From an uncultured Alistipes sp. (GTDB lineage: Bacteria; Bacteroidota; Bacteroidia; Bacteroidales; Rikenellaceae), in NCBI GenBank assembly GCA_944321965.1, contig CALUNH010000007.1, positions 1-64,000 on the forward strand: a stretch of DNA of 64,000 nt, in the 5' to 3' direction. The position numbers and the translations under genes were made by a program. The notes under the pieces are model-generated. The model saw only the letters and a list, made by a program, of their open reading frames with translations. It was not told where the DNA came from and ran no database searches. Position 1 is the first letter of the stretch. Every line of letters starts with the position of its first letter. Positions 25,809-34,971 of this stretch are shown in pieces.

Positions 25809-27107
25809 CTATTGTTTGCGTGAAATCATCGATTTGATAAACGCCTGCTTCTTGACCCACTGCTCGGGGTAGTTCCAGTGTCCCGTGTCGGGATACACGA
25901 CCAGCTGCTTGGGTGCCGTCACCGCATTGTAGGCCGCATACATCGACGTGGGAGGGCATACCTCATCCTTGTATCCCCAGGAGAAGAATCCCGGGACCGA
26001 CACCTTCCGGGCAAAGTTCACCACATCGAAATAGGCGCTCACGGCAGCTTTCTGCGCAACCACGCTGGCCGTCTTGTCCTGTTCGAAGCGGAACATCGCG
26101 GGCCATCCGGCCGCACGTCCCTTCAGATAACCGGTCAGATCGCACAAGGCAGGGTAGAAGGCCGTGTAACAACGCACCCGTTTGTCGAGAGCCGCCGCCA
26201 CGATCGAAAGGGCTCCTCCCTGGCTGCCGCCGCTCACCGCCACGAAATCACCGTCGAACTGAGGCAGCGTATAGATGAAATCGAGGGAACGGACCAACCC
26301 GAGATAGACCCGCCGGTAGTAAAAATCCTTCCGGCTGTCCAGCCCCTGCAGCCAGTAACGGTCCAGAGCCCCTGCAGCCAGCGATGCGTAGACCTCGTCG
26401 TCCAGCGTGACCGGAAGGCCGTGGATGCCGATCGTCAGCGAGATGAAACCGTCGTCGGCCAGGTAGGTATCCCCCTGATAGGCCCTTACGCCCGCCCCGG
26501 GGACATTCAGGATCGCAGGATAACGCCCCGGAGCCTTCGGAACCGAAAGGATGCCGTAGATCCGCGACCCCTGCCGCTCGTTCTGGAAACTGACGTGATA
26601 GACATCCGAACGGGCCGTACAGCGCTCCGGCAGCAGGGTCATCCGGGCATCGAGCGGAATCCGCTTCAACGCCGCAATCTCCCCTTCCCAGAAACGGTCG
26701 AAATCCTCCGGCATCTCGGCAACCGCCTCGATATGTCCGGGATCCACCCCTACTTTGGCCAGGTCGGAATACTCCTTCCCTTCCACCTCGACTTCCGCAC
26801 GGCACGCCACAAAACCCGGGATATCCGAACGTCCGGCATCGACGGTCAATTCGCCGCCCCTGTAAAGCACCTCTTCACTCCGGGTTGCAGGCATCTTCTC
26901 CGGGCCATATTCATACCGAAGGGTCAGGTTCTCCAGATAATGCCCGTCCTTCACCACCGAAATCCGGAACCGGATCCGTTCCCCGCGGTCGACACACCAG
27001 TCGGCGTGTTCGGGAACAACCCGCACCTCGACCGGCTGTCGCGACGGCTGCCCCGTCACCGCCCCGGCCCACAGCACAAGGAACAGTATCAAACTCGAAA
27101 GTCTCAT
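25809..27107 (-). CDS. Acetyl xylan esterase-like (CE7) carbohydrate acetylesterase
   Basis: A 432-residue exported alpha/beta-hydrolase. A signal peptide (about 1-20, ending AVTGQ) and an N-terminal beta-sandwich-like domain (about 25-115) come first. The CE7/AXE1 domain follows: MPEDFDRFWEGE, the oxyanion region NVPGAG, nucleophile Ser295 in SGGSQGG, Asp381 in YKDEVCPPTS, and His410 in PDTGHWNYPEQ. CE7 enzymes deacetylate short sugars and oligosaccharides. In this operon the expected substrate is acetylated manno-oligosaccharide; the substrate is inferred from neighbours. It starts 7 bases after the SGNH esterase gene and ends 10 bases before the fusion gene. Confidence 0.88.
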   Translation of the reverse strand: MRLSSLILFLVLWAGAVTGQPSRQPVEVRVVPEHADWCVDRGERIRFRISVVKDGHYLENLTLRYEYGPEKMPATRSEEVLYRGGELTVDAGRSDIPGFVACRAEVEVEGKEYSDLAKVGVDPGHIEAVAEMPEDFDRFWEGEIAALKRIPLDARMTLLPERCTARSDVYHVSFQNERQGSRIYGILSVPKAPGRYPAILNVPGAGVRAYQGDTYLADDGFISLTIGIHGLPVTLDDEVYASLAAGALDRYWLQGLDSRKDFYYRRVYLGLVRSLDFIYTLPQFDGDFVAVSGGSQGGALSIVAAALDKRVRCYTAFYPALCDLTGYLKGRAAGWPAMFRFEQDKTASVVAQKAAVSAYFDVVNFARKVSVPGFFSWGYKDEVCPPTSMYAAYNAVTAPKQLVVYPDTGHWNYPEQWVKKQAFIKSMISRKQ

Positions 27108-27114
27108 GACATTG

Positions 27115-27795
27115 CTATTTATTATCGATCAACAAGGGTTCTATCTTCTGTGCCCACAAGCGGTAAGCCTCCGGAGTCATATGCAGCCTGTCGTCGCGGT
27201 AGAGTTCGGGGCGGAGGGCCCCCTGCGCATCGAACATCAACGACGCCACATCCACATAGGTGACCTGTTTCCTGTCACGGCACAAGGCCTCCAGCATCCG
27301 GTTGGTCTCACGCTGCTTCTCCAGGATACGGCTGCTGAAGGGCGACGGCTTGACCGACAGCACCACAACCGGAACCCCCGGCAGAAAGATCTCCGCAAGA
27401 CGGAGGAAACACCGGACATCCTCGGCAACCGTCGCCGGAGAAACCCCGTTGGCCAGGTCGTTCTCCCCGGCATACAGGACGATCTGGGCCGGATCATAGG
27501 CGATTACCAGGCGCTGCATGTGGTAGAGCACATCGCTGATCCACGCCCCGCCGAAACCGCGGGAGAGAACCCGATGATCCGGGAAATAACTCTCCAGGTC
27601 CTTCCACATCCGGATCGACGAACTCCCTACGAAAAGAATCGAACCCGCTTCGGGAAAGTGCTGCCGGTCCTCTTCGTAATAAGCATCGATCTGCCCGCGC
27701 CATTCCTTCGCACGGAAGTAGGTGGAGTCCTGTGCCCGCAAGATAATCGGGCACAAGATACTCACCAAAATTGCAATACAAGTTATTCTCTTCAT
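27115..27795 (-). CDS. Stand-alone SGNH/GDSL carbohydrate acetylesterase
   Basis: A 226-residue exported esterase (signal peptide ending around LRAQ, residue 22; no lipobox). Blocks are intact: LFVGSSSIRMW with nucleophile Ser59, GFGGAWISD, YAGENDLANG with Asn112, and RDDRLHMTP with Asp202 and His205. It is clearly a paralogue of the N-terminal domain of the fusion protein at 24047: both share FVGSSSIR, QIVLY(A/E)G-ND and LSVKPSP in the same order. It probably removes acetyl groups from mannan. It begins 6 bases after the glycan-binding gene in the tightly packed operon. Confidence 0.9.
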   Translation of the reverse strand: MKRITCIAILVSILCPIILRAQDSTYFRAKEWRGQIDAYYEEDRQHFPEAGSILFVGSSSIRMWKDLESYFPDHRVLSRGFGGAWISDVLYHMQRLVIAYDPAQIVLYAGENDLANGVSPATVAEDVRCFLRLAEIFLPGVPVVVLSVKPSPFSSRILEKQRETNRMLEALCRDRKQVTYVDVASLMFDAQGALRPELYRDDRLHMTPEAYRLWAQKIEPLLIDNK

Positions 27796-27801
27796 TTTTT
27801 T

Positions 27802-28929
27802 CTATTCCCAGTTTATCGGCTGGAGTCGTACATTGTCGATGCAGAAGTCGTAGGAATTGCCCGAAGGATGGCTTCCCACCCACATACGCATGTTTTTCGT
27901 GCCACCCTTGTTCTTCCAGGTGTCCATCGGGATGGTAAAGGTCTGCCACTCACCGTCGGTCGAAATCATCTTCGACGGATCCGTCGTAAGCGACGAGGGC
28001 CCGAAGGCATACCAGTTCGTACTCTGATTCAATGCAATGGCCACACGATAGGCAATCGGCTTGAGCGTGCACAATTCGAATTTCAGCACGTAATTGTCCG
28101 CATCGGTCGTAAAATAGGACTCCGGAATCACAAGATTGTAATTGCCGATCATGTTCACCAGACCGGTTTTCCCGACTTCGGTGACGATCCGCGTATACTG
28201 GCTGCCCTCGGTCGGAGCCGGATCGAGCGGTGCGGGGTAGTCGTCATTCGGAACCACCCAGTCCGGATATCGGGTCGTGCTCTTGTTTTCGAGATTCTCG
28301 ATGATGAAGGTGTCGTCGCGATACCGGACCGGACACTTCACCCCTTCCGACGCATCGTCGGCCAGGAACGTGATCACCGTCTTGTTCCCGACGCCTTCGG
28401 GAACAACCGCCTTCACCCAGGTCTCCGACACCTCGGTCACCAGGGCCGCCTTGTCGCCGAACATCAGTTTCGAAACCCCCACCCTGGCGTAGAGGTCCAT
28501 GCTCTCGCCGAGCAGTTTGATCTCCTTTCCGGGCAGAGTCCACTCGTTGAAGATCCCCGTAATCTCGAAGGGCGGGAACCCGATCGACAAGGAAACCTCC
28601 GTCGTTCCGAAATCGTTTTCAAGGGTCATGACATAGCTCTCGCTGCGCGTCAGGCGCGGAATGGCCAGATAAAGTGAATTGGTAAGCCGCGTCGTCGAAC
28701 CGATGGCAACTTCGACATCGTTGATCGAAATCTTATGAACCGACGCGAAGTTGTCGCCGACAAACTGCACGTTCTGACCGACGGTGACGACATCCAGACG
28801 GACCATCGATACCGGATCGATCGCATATTCGACCTTCGGAGCCCCCTTGTCTCCGTAATCGTAATTCTCATCCGCGCAACCCGTCGCTGCGAACAAGAGA
28901 ATCGAAATCCACAAATAGACTGCTTTCAT
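27802..28929 (-). CDS. Surface glycan-binding lipoprotein (SGBP-B/SusE-position)
   Basis: A 375-residue lipoprotein (lipobox ATGC, Cys near residue 19) in the third PUL position, after SusC and SusD. The mature part begins with two IPT/TIG-like immunoglobulin folds (about 40-115 and 118-200: VTVGQNVQFVGDNF, then LPGKEIKLLGESM). A C-terminal ligand-binding domain (about 215-375) ends in a beta-sandwich-like block (WYAFGPSS, GEWQTFTIPMDTWKN, FCIDNVRLQPINW). This layout matches surface glycan-binding proteins that hold polysaccharide on the cell surface for SusCD. The start is the ATG at 28927-28929; the upstream in-frame extension is not signal-peptide-like. Ligand inferred as mannan. Confidence 0.85.
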   Translation of the reverse strand: MKAVYLWISILLFAATGCADENYDYGDKGAPKVEYAIDPVSMVRLDVVTVGQNVQFVGDNFASVHKISINDVEVAIGSTTRLTNSLYLAIPRLTRSESYVMTLENDFGTTEVSLSIGFPPFEITGIFNEWTLPGKEIKLLGESMDLYARVGVSKLMFGDKAALVTEVSETWVKAVVPEGVGNKTVITFLADDASEGVKCPVRYRDDTFIIENLENKSTTRYPDWVVPNDDYPAPLDPAPTEGSQYTRIVTEVGKTGLVNMIGNYNLVIPESYFTTDADNYVLKFELCTLKPIAYRVAIALNQSTNWYAFGPSSLTTDPSKMISTDGEWQTFTIPMDTWKNKGGTKNMRMWVGSHPSGNSYDFCIDNVRLQPINWE

Positions 28930-28954
28930 GAGTTTCGGATTTTTTAGTTTGATC

Positions 28955-30598
28955 TTAATAACCGCTGTTGTTGGGACCGAACAATCTGTTGTTGTTGATC
29001 TCGTTGAGCGGAACGGCATACAGAATGCTGCGCGGCTGGCGAACCTTCGAGATCGACAACCCCGTACCCTGGATCCGAACCGACTGCGTCTGGTTCATGA
29101 CATCCAGATAGAGCCCCCAGCGCAGCAGATCGAACTTGCGGTTGAACTCCTGCATGAATTCCATGGCGCGTTCCTGCAGAATGAGGCTGCGGATCTCCGT
29201 CTTGTCGCTCGTCGTTCCCGACAGCAGGTCCGCCTTGGCCCGGGCCCGCACCACATCCAGATCTTCCAGAGCCTTGTCCGGGAAATCGAGTTCGTTGTAC
29301 GCCTCGGCGCGAAGCAGGTACAGCTCGATGAAACGGATCAGAATGACATCCTGCTCCTTCAGCGCATAGCCAGGCTCGGTCGTATTCGGAGTCGGATTGT
29401 CCACCGTACCATCACCCGTATACCACTTGGTAATGAAGTAGGTGTAGTAGTAGTTCGAGACGCTGCGCGCCGGCTTTCCGTCGGGACCCGTGGGGTATTT
29501 CTCCGGGTCGTCCGGCATCCGGACATAGTTCGACGTGTTGTTCCATGTCTGTTTGACATAGTGGAAAATCCCGTGCTCGCCGCGCTCGTCACTCCCCGTA
29601 TACAAACCGTAGGCATGTTCGGTAATTCCGGCCCAGCCCCGGCCGTAATAGGTCGGCGCCGTATAGTAATACCCGAGGTGCTCCGTCGTAAAGTCGCTCA
29701 AAGAGTTCCCGGCAACACCCCACACGAACTCCTTGTTGCGGAAATTGGGCGCCCCCCAGATCTTGTTGAAAGCCGGCATGTAGTCGTAATTGACCCCTTT
29801 GCGGGCAATCACCTCGTCGCAGATCTTGACTACCTTCTCGTAGCAGTCCTTCGCATCCACACCCTCGAACCCGGCTACGGCCGCCGTATTGAAGTTCTTC
29901 AACGAACCCTTGATGTCGACCATCATCTCGACACTGCCCGCCAGAGCCGCAGAACCCATCGTGGCGTAAACCCGCGCCAGAAGAATCTTCGCAGCCGTCT
30001 TGTTGGCATGTCCCCAGTTCCCGGACGACGTGCCCCATTCGGTCATCAGCGTGCAGGCTTCATCCAGATCCTCGGTAATCCGCCGGTAAACATCCTGTAC
30101 CGACGAACGGGCCATATCGCCCAGATCATCGTACTTGAGCCTCAACGGTACAGGACCGTACATGCGCACCAGGTGGAAGTAGGAGAAGGCGCGCAGGAAA
30201 TAGGCCTCTCCGAGATACTGATTCCGCAGGGTCTCGTCGATGGGCGACTCGGCAACCTTCTCGATCACGTAATTCGCCCGGTTGATCAGGGCATAGAAGG
30301 CATAGAAGGGATCCGACGAGGTGTTGTAGGACCAGTGGTTGGTCATGTTCCCCTCCCCGGCTCCGGACATCACCCACGACGGGGCGGCGGAATGGTCGTG
30401 GTCCATGTCGATGCACTCCATGTAGGACTTCTTCATCAGCGACGTGCTCCAGAAGGTGTTGTACATCGCCGTGACGGCCAGGGCCGCGCCCTCTTCGGTC
30501 TGCGTCATCGAATCGTTGATGGTGTAGGGCCGCTCCTCCATGTCGCAGGCCGAAAGCATCAACGACAGTCCCAAAACAAAAGGTAATATGTTTTTCAT
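28955..30598 (-). CDS. SusD-family glycan-binding outer-membrane lipoprotein
   Basis: SusD proteins sit as a lid over the SusC channel and pass captured oligosaccharide into it. This one has 547 residues with lipobox LSAC (Cys near residue 18). Family helices follow in order (AVTAMYNTFWSTS; ALINRANYVIEKV; YLGEAYFLRAFSYFHLVRMYG; then C-terminal FIELYLLRAEAYNELD, EERAMEFMQEFNRKFDLLRWG-like sequence). Aromatic residues in the middle region are candidates for sugar stacking but I cannot place the site. The gene is 12 bases downstream of susC and 25 before the glycan-binding gene, a standard PUL arrangement. Confidence 0.96.
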   Translation of the reverse strand: MKNILPFVLGLSLMLSACDMEERPYTINDSMTQTEEGAALAVTAMYNTFWSTSLMKKSYMECIDMDHDHSAAPSWVMSGAGEGNMTNHWSYNTSSDPFYAFYALINRANYVIEKVAESPIDETLRNQYLGEAYFLRAFSYFHLVRMYGPVPLRLKYDDLGDMARSSVQDVYRRITEDLDEACTLMTEWGTSSGNWGHANKTAAKILLARVYATMGSAALAGSVEMMVDIKGSLKNFNTAAVAGFEGVDAKDCYEKVVKICDEVIARKGVNYDYMPAFNKIWGAPNFRNKEFVWGVAGNSLSDFTTEHLGYYYTAPTYYGRGWAGITEHAYGLYTGSDERGEHGIFHYVKQTWNNTSNYVRMPDDPEKYPTGPDGKPARSVSNYYYTYFITKWYTGDGTVDNPTPNTTEPGYALKEQDVILIRFIELYLLRAEAYNELDFPDKALEDLDVVRARAKADLLSGTTSDKTEIRSLILQERAMEFMQEFNRKFDLLRWGLYLDVMNQTQSVRIQGTGLSISKVRQPRSILYAVPLNEINNNRLFGPNNSGY

Positions 30599-30610
30599 CG
30601 TTCGTGTCGT

Positions 30611-33600
30611 TTACAGCGTTAAGTTAATTCCGAACAGATACTCCTTGGACTGGGGATAACCGCCGGCATCCACTCCCCGGCGCGACGGATTCGTTCCGAA
30701 GGCATTGACCTCGGGGTCGTAACCCGTGTAGTCCGTAATCGTCCAGAGGTTGTTCAACGATACGTACAGCCGCAGGGAACCGATTCCCTTGACCGGATTC
30801 CTGAACGTATAGCCGAACGAAATGTTCCGCAGTTTCAGGTACGAGCCGTCCTCGATATAGCGGCGGGAGAAATAGAGGTCTCGACTCGTCGTGGTGTAGA
30901 TTTTCGGGCTCTTGCCGCTGCCGCCCGGAACCCACGCATCATCCAGAATGCTCTTCGGAATATTGCGGGTCTGGCCCAGGTTGTAGTTGCGCAGGCTCGG
31001 CATGTTGATGATGTCGTTGCAGTTGACTCCGTTGAAGAGGATCGAGAAATCGAAATTCCTGTACGAAAAATCCACATTGAAGGCGTAGATGAATTTCGGA
31101 TTCACATCCCCGATGTAATCCTGGTCGGCATCGTTGATCTCCCCGTTGTCATCCTTGTCGTGGATCTTGACCTCACCCAGCCACTTCTGCTTGATAATCA
31201 ACTCGGTCGCCTCATCGTTGTCGCTGACCGCATAACCCGGATACTGGGTCTGGAACTGTTTGCTGTTGATCACCTCCTCGCGCGTGTTCCAGATGCCTTC
31301 CTCCCTGTATCCGTACAGTTGCCCGATCGAGTGACCCTCTTCGAGAATATACGGACGCAGGTCGTTCCACAGGTTGTTCGGGAAAATCCGCAGACCGTTC
31401 AGGTCGGTGATCCTGTTCTTGTTGAAGGAGATGTTGCCGCCGATGCTGAGACTCAGGTCCTTCTTGTTCAGAATCCGCGCATTCGCCGTAATCTCCAAAC
31501 CCTTGTTGTTCACCTCGCCGACATTCATCAACACGCTCTTCATACCGCTGCTCGGGCTCAGGTCCTTGTTCTGAATCAGGTCCCTGGTCGTCTTGTCATA
31601 AAAATCCACCTCCAGGTCCAGAACATTGAACAGGCTCAGTTCGATACCCAAATCGTGCTGGTAGGTCGTCTCCCATTTCAAGTCCGGGTTTCCGGGATTG
31701 GTTCCCTCAATGGCGTAGCCCGGCGAAACACTCGCCCCGAAGGGGTAGTTCGCACTGCCGAACAACAGCAACGAACCGTAAGGACCGATACCGGCATTGC
31801 CCGAAAGACCGTAGCTGTAACGCAGCTTGAGATTCGTAATGGCCCGGCTCTCACGCAGGAACTTCTCCCGGCTCGCCGTCCAGGCCACTCCGATCGAGGG
31901 GAAGTAGGCCGCCTTGTTGTTCTTGGCAAACTTGCTCGATTCGTCACGCCGGAAGGTCGCCGTCACGTAATAGCGGTTGTCGTAGGTATAGGCCGCACGG
32001 GCGATCACGGAAAAGAGCGTGGCGTCCTGCTTGACGGACTTGGGCGTCTGAGGCGCCGTACCGTCCTCCAGAATCCAACCGTTGTTGCCGTCGTAGCCGA
32101 AACCCTGGGTGGTCACCTGCTTGCTGTAGTAGCTGTAATCCTCCCAGCTGACACCCAAAGTCGCACTGACGTTGTGCACACTCTTGAACGTGCGGTTGAA
32201 CATCAGGAAGTTGTCCCACAGATACCGCTGGCTCTGAATGTCTCCGGCCAACGACTTTCCTCCGACCGAACGCCCCTCGTAGAGATTCTTGGGGAAATAG
32301 CGGTTGTTGAAGTTCATGGAGGCCTTGTAGGAGAACACCGTGCGGAAAATCAAACCTTTCGTCAAAGTCGCATTTGCATAATTGGAACTGTAAATCGTAT
32401 AATTCTTGTTCTTGTTCATGGCCGCCGTATAGTCCAGCGGGTTGGATACGAGCTGGTACTCCTCGTATCCCGGCTGCTCCTCGATCCTGTACATCGGCGG
32501 ATAGTAGAGCGCCGAACGGATCACACCCTCGTCACCGTTGTTCTGGTTGCTGGTCGCCGTCTTGATCATGTCGGAGTTCGCCATCGAGAAGTTGGTCGAC
32601 GTACCGATCTTCAGCCACGGTTTGATATTCTGATTCAACTTCAGATTCACGTTCAGACGGTCGTAACCCGAATTAACCACCGTACCCGTCTGATCGAGGT
32701 AGGAGAGACCCACCGCATAGTCGCCCTTGGCCGAAGCTCCGGAGTAGTTCAGCGAGTAGTTCTGGGAGATGGCCGTGCGGAAAATCGCATCCTGCCAGTA
32801 GTAAGGATCGTTATCGTAATCCTTGGGGCCCTTCACATAGGTCCCCAGCGGCCCGACATCGCCCAAATGGGGCAATCCCTGCGGGTTGAACGTTCCCGTA
32901 TTGATATATTGGGTGTTGATATAGGCCTGGTTGCGATACTCGGCATATTCCGATCCGGTCAACATCCGGAGTTTGTTCGAAACCTGGCTGATGCTCAGCG
33001 TGGCATTGAATGTCAAACGGTTCGAACCCTTCCGCCCGCTCTTCGTAGTGATCATCACCACGCCGTTGGAGCCGCGCGATCCATAAAGCGCCACGGCCGA
33101 CGCATCCTTCAGAATCTCGATCGACTCGATGTTTTCCGGATCGAGGAACGACAGTACGTTGCGGCTGGCAACCTCATTCTCGTCGAAAGTCATCGATTCG
33201 TCGTCGTTGGAGGCCGTGAACGGAACCCCGTCGATGACGTACAACGGTTCCGTACTGCCCATGAAGGAGTTGGAACCGCGGATCTGCACGCTGATTCCAC
33301 CTCCGGGAGCACCGTCGTTACGGACGACGTTGACTCCGGCAATCCGGCCCTGCAGTCCCTGTTCGAGACTCGCCGGACGACTCTTCATCAGCTCTTCGGA
33401 GCTTACGTTCTGGACACTGCCCGTCAGGTCGCTCTTCTTCATCAGCGAGTATCCGACCACTACCACCTCGTCGATGCCTTCCGATACGGAACTCATCTCG
33501 ACATCGATTCTCGAAGCCTTGCCGACAACCATCATCACCGGCTTCATGCCGATGAACCGGAAGTCCAGCGTATCCCCCTTCATCGCCCCGATCGAATAGC

Positions 33601-33784
33601 GTCCCTGATAATCGGTAGTCGTTCCTTTGTTCGTGTTTCGGATAATTACCGATACGCCGGGAAGGGGATTCCCGTCATCTGTCCATTTGACCGTTCCCGA
33701 GACCGATGGCGTCTGGGCCGACAAATGCAGAACCGACATGACGCTTGACAACAGCGCCACCGTCGCAATCCGTTTTAGGTTCAT
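30611..33784 (-). CDS. SusC-family TonB-dependent outer-membrane transporter
   Basis: The outer-membrane transporter of the locus, 1057 residues. After the signal peptide (ending HLSAQ) comes a carboxypeptidase-like beta-sandwich (SGTVKWTDDGNPLPGVSVIIRNTNKGTTTDYQGRYSI, split here for description at its Gly/Pro turn). The plug domain holds the SusC signatures DEVVVVGYSLMKKSDLTGSV and LYGSRGSNGVVMITTKSG. A 22-stranded barrel ends with the aromatic strand EYLFGINLTL. Substrates enter by TonB/ExbBD energy. I start at the ATG at 33782-33784; the in-frame extension to 33901 would cover the promoter and its dyad. It is the first gene of the nine-gene mannan operon. Confidence 0.96.
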   Translation of the reverse strand: MNLKRIATVALLSSVMSVLHLSAQTPSVSGTVKWTDDGNPLPGVSVIIRNTNKGTTTDYQGRYSIGAMKGDTLDFRFIGMKPVMMVVGKASRIDVEMSSVSEGIDEVVVVGYSLMKKSDLTGSVQNVSSEELMKSRPASLEQGLQGRIAGVNVVRNDGAPGGGISVQIRGSNSFMGSTEPLYVIDGVPFTASNDDESMTFDENEVASRNVLSFLDPENIESIEILKDASAVALYGSRGSNGVVMITTKSGRKGSNRLTFNATLSISQVSNKLRMLTGSEYAEYRNQAYINTQYINTGTFNPQGLPHLGDVGPLGTYVKGPKDYDNDPYYWQDAIFRTAISQNYSLNYSGASAKGDYAVGLSYLDQTGTVVNSGYDRLNVNLKLNQNIKPWLKIGTSTNFSMANSDMIKTATSNQNNGDEGVIRSALYYPPMYRIEEQPGYEEYQLVSNPLDYTAAMNKNKNYTIYSSNYANATLTKGLIFRTVFSYKASMNFNNRYFPKNLYEGRSVGGKSLAGDIQSQRYLWDNFLMFNRTFKSVHNVSATLGVSWEDYSYYSKQVTTQGFGYDGNNGWILEDGTAPQTPKSVKQDATLFSVIARAAYTYDNRYYVTATFRRDESSKFAKNNKAAYFPSIGVAWTASREKFLRESRAITNLKLRYSYGLSGNAGIGPYGSLLLFGSANYPFGASVSPGYAIEGTNPGNPDLKWETTYQHDLGIELSLFNVLDLEVDFYDKTTRDLIQNKDLSPSSGMKSVLMNVGEVNNKGLEITANARILNKKDLSLSIGGNISFNKNRITDLNGLRIFPNNLWNDLRPYILEEGHSIGQLYGYREEGIWNTREEVINSKQFQTQYPGYAVSDNDEATELIIKQKWLGEVKIHDKDDNGEINDADQDYIGDVNPKFIYAFNVDFSYRNFDFSILFNGVNCNDIINMPSLRNYNLGQTRNIPKSILDDAWVPGGSGKSPKIYTTTSRDLYFSRRYIEDGSYLKLRNISFGYTFRNPVKGIGSLRLYVSLNNLWTITDYTGYDPEVNAFGTNPSRRGVDAGGYPQSKEYLFGINLTL

Positions 33785-34074
33785 AATAAAGATTTTAAGT
33801 TTAGGTCTTGCGGCTACCTCCGTTTCAAGACCGGATTCACCGTTAAATTCGACAGCAAATATAGTGTACTGTCGAATCATATATTGATACTTTCTTAGCA
33901 AAGAATTACACTTAGCACTTTCCGATGCAGAAAATGAGCGATTCCGTGCGACGATTCCTCAAACCGACGCATGACATCCTCCTCCGGAGAGTCGCCGGAA
34001 CACCCCGGAAAAGCAGGGAGACGCCAAATCCCGCCCACCTCCGCACGACAGAACCCCGAAATGTCCTGCAAGCG
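33785..34074. other. susC control region between the operon and its regulator
   Basis: These 290 bases separate susC from the 3' end of the AraC regulator. The susC-proximal part contains the -7 box and the 9-base dyad described separately; the leader is about 65 bases. In the remainder (about 33900-34074) I see no gene and no clear terminator for the regulator. Confidence 0.65.
33847..33877 (-). promoter_or_regulatory. susC promoter -7 box inside a perfect 9-base dyad
   Basis: ATTCGACAG (33847-33855) and CTGTCGAAT (33869-33877) are perfect complements around a 13-base spacer. Within the spacer, on the minus strand, is TATATTTG (complement of 33856-33863), a consensus -7 box. No TTTG lies at the -33 distance, as expected of an activator-dependent promoter. 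The dyad is a candidate regulator site. Confidence 0.6.
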
Positions 34075-34959
34075 CTATATGATCTTCTTTACCCGCTGAT
34101 AATTGCTCCGGAACTCCTTGGGCGAACACCCTTTTTTGCGCTTGAAAATGCGGTTGAAGTTCGAAATGTTGTTGAAACCGCACTCAAAACAGATCTCGGA
34201 AACCGACTGGGTCGTATTGACCAGCATACGCACCGCATGACCCAAACGGATCTCGATCAGATAATCCGAGAGATTTTTCCCCGTCCGCTGGGTGAAAAAA
34301 CGGCTGAATGCCGTGGGACTCATCCCTACAAGCTCGGCCAACTGTGCAAGACGTACCTCCTTATTATAATTGCGGTTGATATAGGCATAGATCTTCTGCA
34401 CGCGGCGGCTGTCCGCCGAATCGCTGATGCAGGCGAACGAACTGCTCGACAGGGGGCGCGATTCGCACAATGACAACTCGTAGAGGATGGTCAGAAACTT
34501 CAGAACCGCATAAAAGCCCTGTTCCGCAGCCAGATGGTCGAGCAGCGAGTAGACCTTCAGGATGGCGCTCATGGGAAAGGAGCAGCCCACACGCGCCTTT
34601 TCGAGCATGTGGAGGATGGAATTGAACTGGTTTTTGGAAAGCAGACTCCCGAAAAACAGATCCGACGAGAACTGGATCGTGATCTCCCTGATCTTCTTCG
34701 AGGTGCATTTGTGCTGCTTCCAGGCGTGTTTCAACTCCTTGCCCGCAATCAGGGTCAGATCGTAATCGCCGATCTCCTCGATGGAATCCCCCACAATCCG
34801 CTGGATACCCCGTCCGTTCTCCACGAAATTGAGTTCGTATTCGGCATGGGAATGGAGCGGAAACGTACATTCCGACTTGTAGCGCTCGATGATGTAGAAA
34901 CAATCCTTTTCCGACAGCGGCGTAATCTCATAGATCGCATCCTCATACTGCTTTTCCAT
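34075..34959 (-). CDS. AraC-family regulator of the mannan PUL
   Basis: A 294-residue regulator transcribed towards the susC operon it precedes. The N-terminal cupin-like sensor starts YIIERYKSECTFPLHSHAEYELNFVENGRG, with the HSH metal/sugar-site motif of the cupin type split by Ser. The C-terminal AraC domain (about 190-292) has two helix-turn-helix units (VRLAQLAELVGMSPTAFSRFF and VSEICFECGFNNISNFNRIFKRKKG), ending SPKEFRSNYQ. Most PULs use hybrid two-component or ECF-type regulators; a one-component AraC sensor suggests direct sensing of a cytoplasmic sugar such as mannobiose or mannosylglucose, which is inference. Its own promoter region holds a long-spaced dyad. Confidence 0.88.
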   Translation of the reverse strand: MEKQYEDAIYEITPLSEKDCFYIIERYKSECTFPLHSHAEYELNFVENGRGIQRIVGDSIEEIGDYDLTLIAGKELKHAWKQHKCTSKKIREITIQFSSDLFFGSLLSKNQFNSILHMLEKARVGCSFPMSAILKVYSLLDHLAAEQGFYAVLKFLTILYELSLCESRPLSSSSFACISDSADSRRVQKIYAYINRNYNKEVRLAQLAELVGMSPTAFSRFFTQRTGKNLSDYLIEIRLGHAVRMLVNTTQSVSEICFECGFNNISNFNRIFKRKKGCSPKEFRSNYQRVKKII

Positions 34960-34971
34960 ACACGTAAAAAT

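Noticed and set aside
31160..33748. 862-residue plus-strand frame opposite susC
   Set aside because: Val/Arg/His-rich mirror of the SusC coding sequence; no signal peptide or domain.
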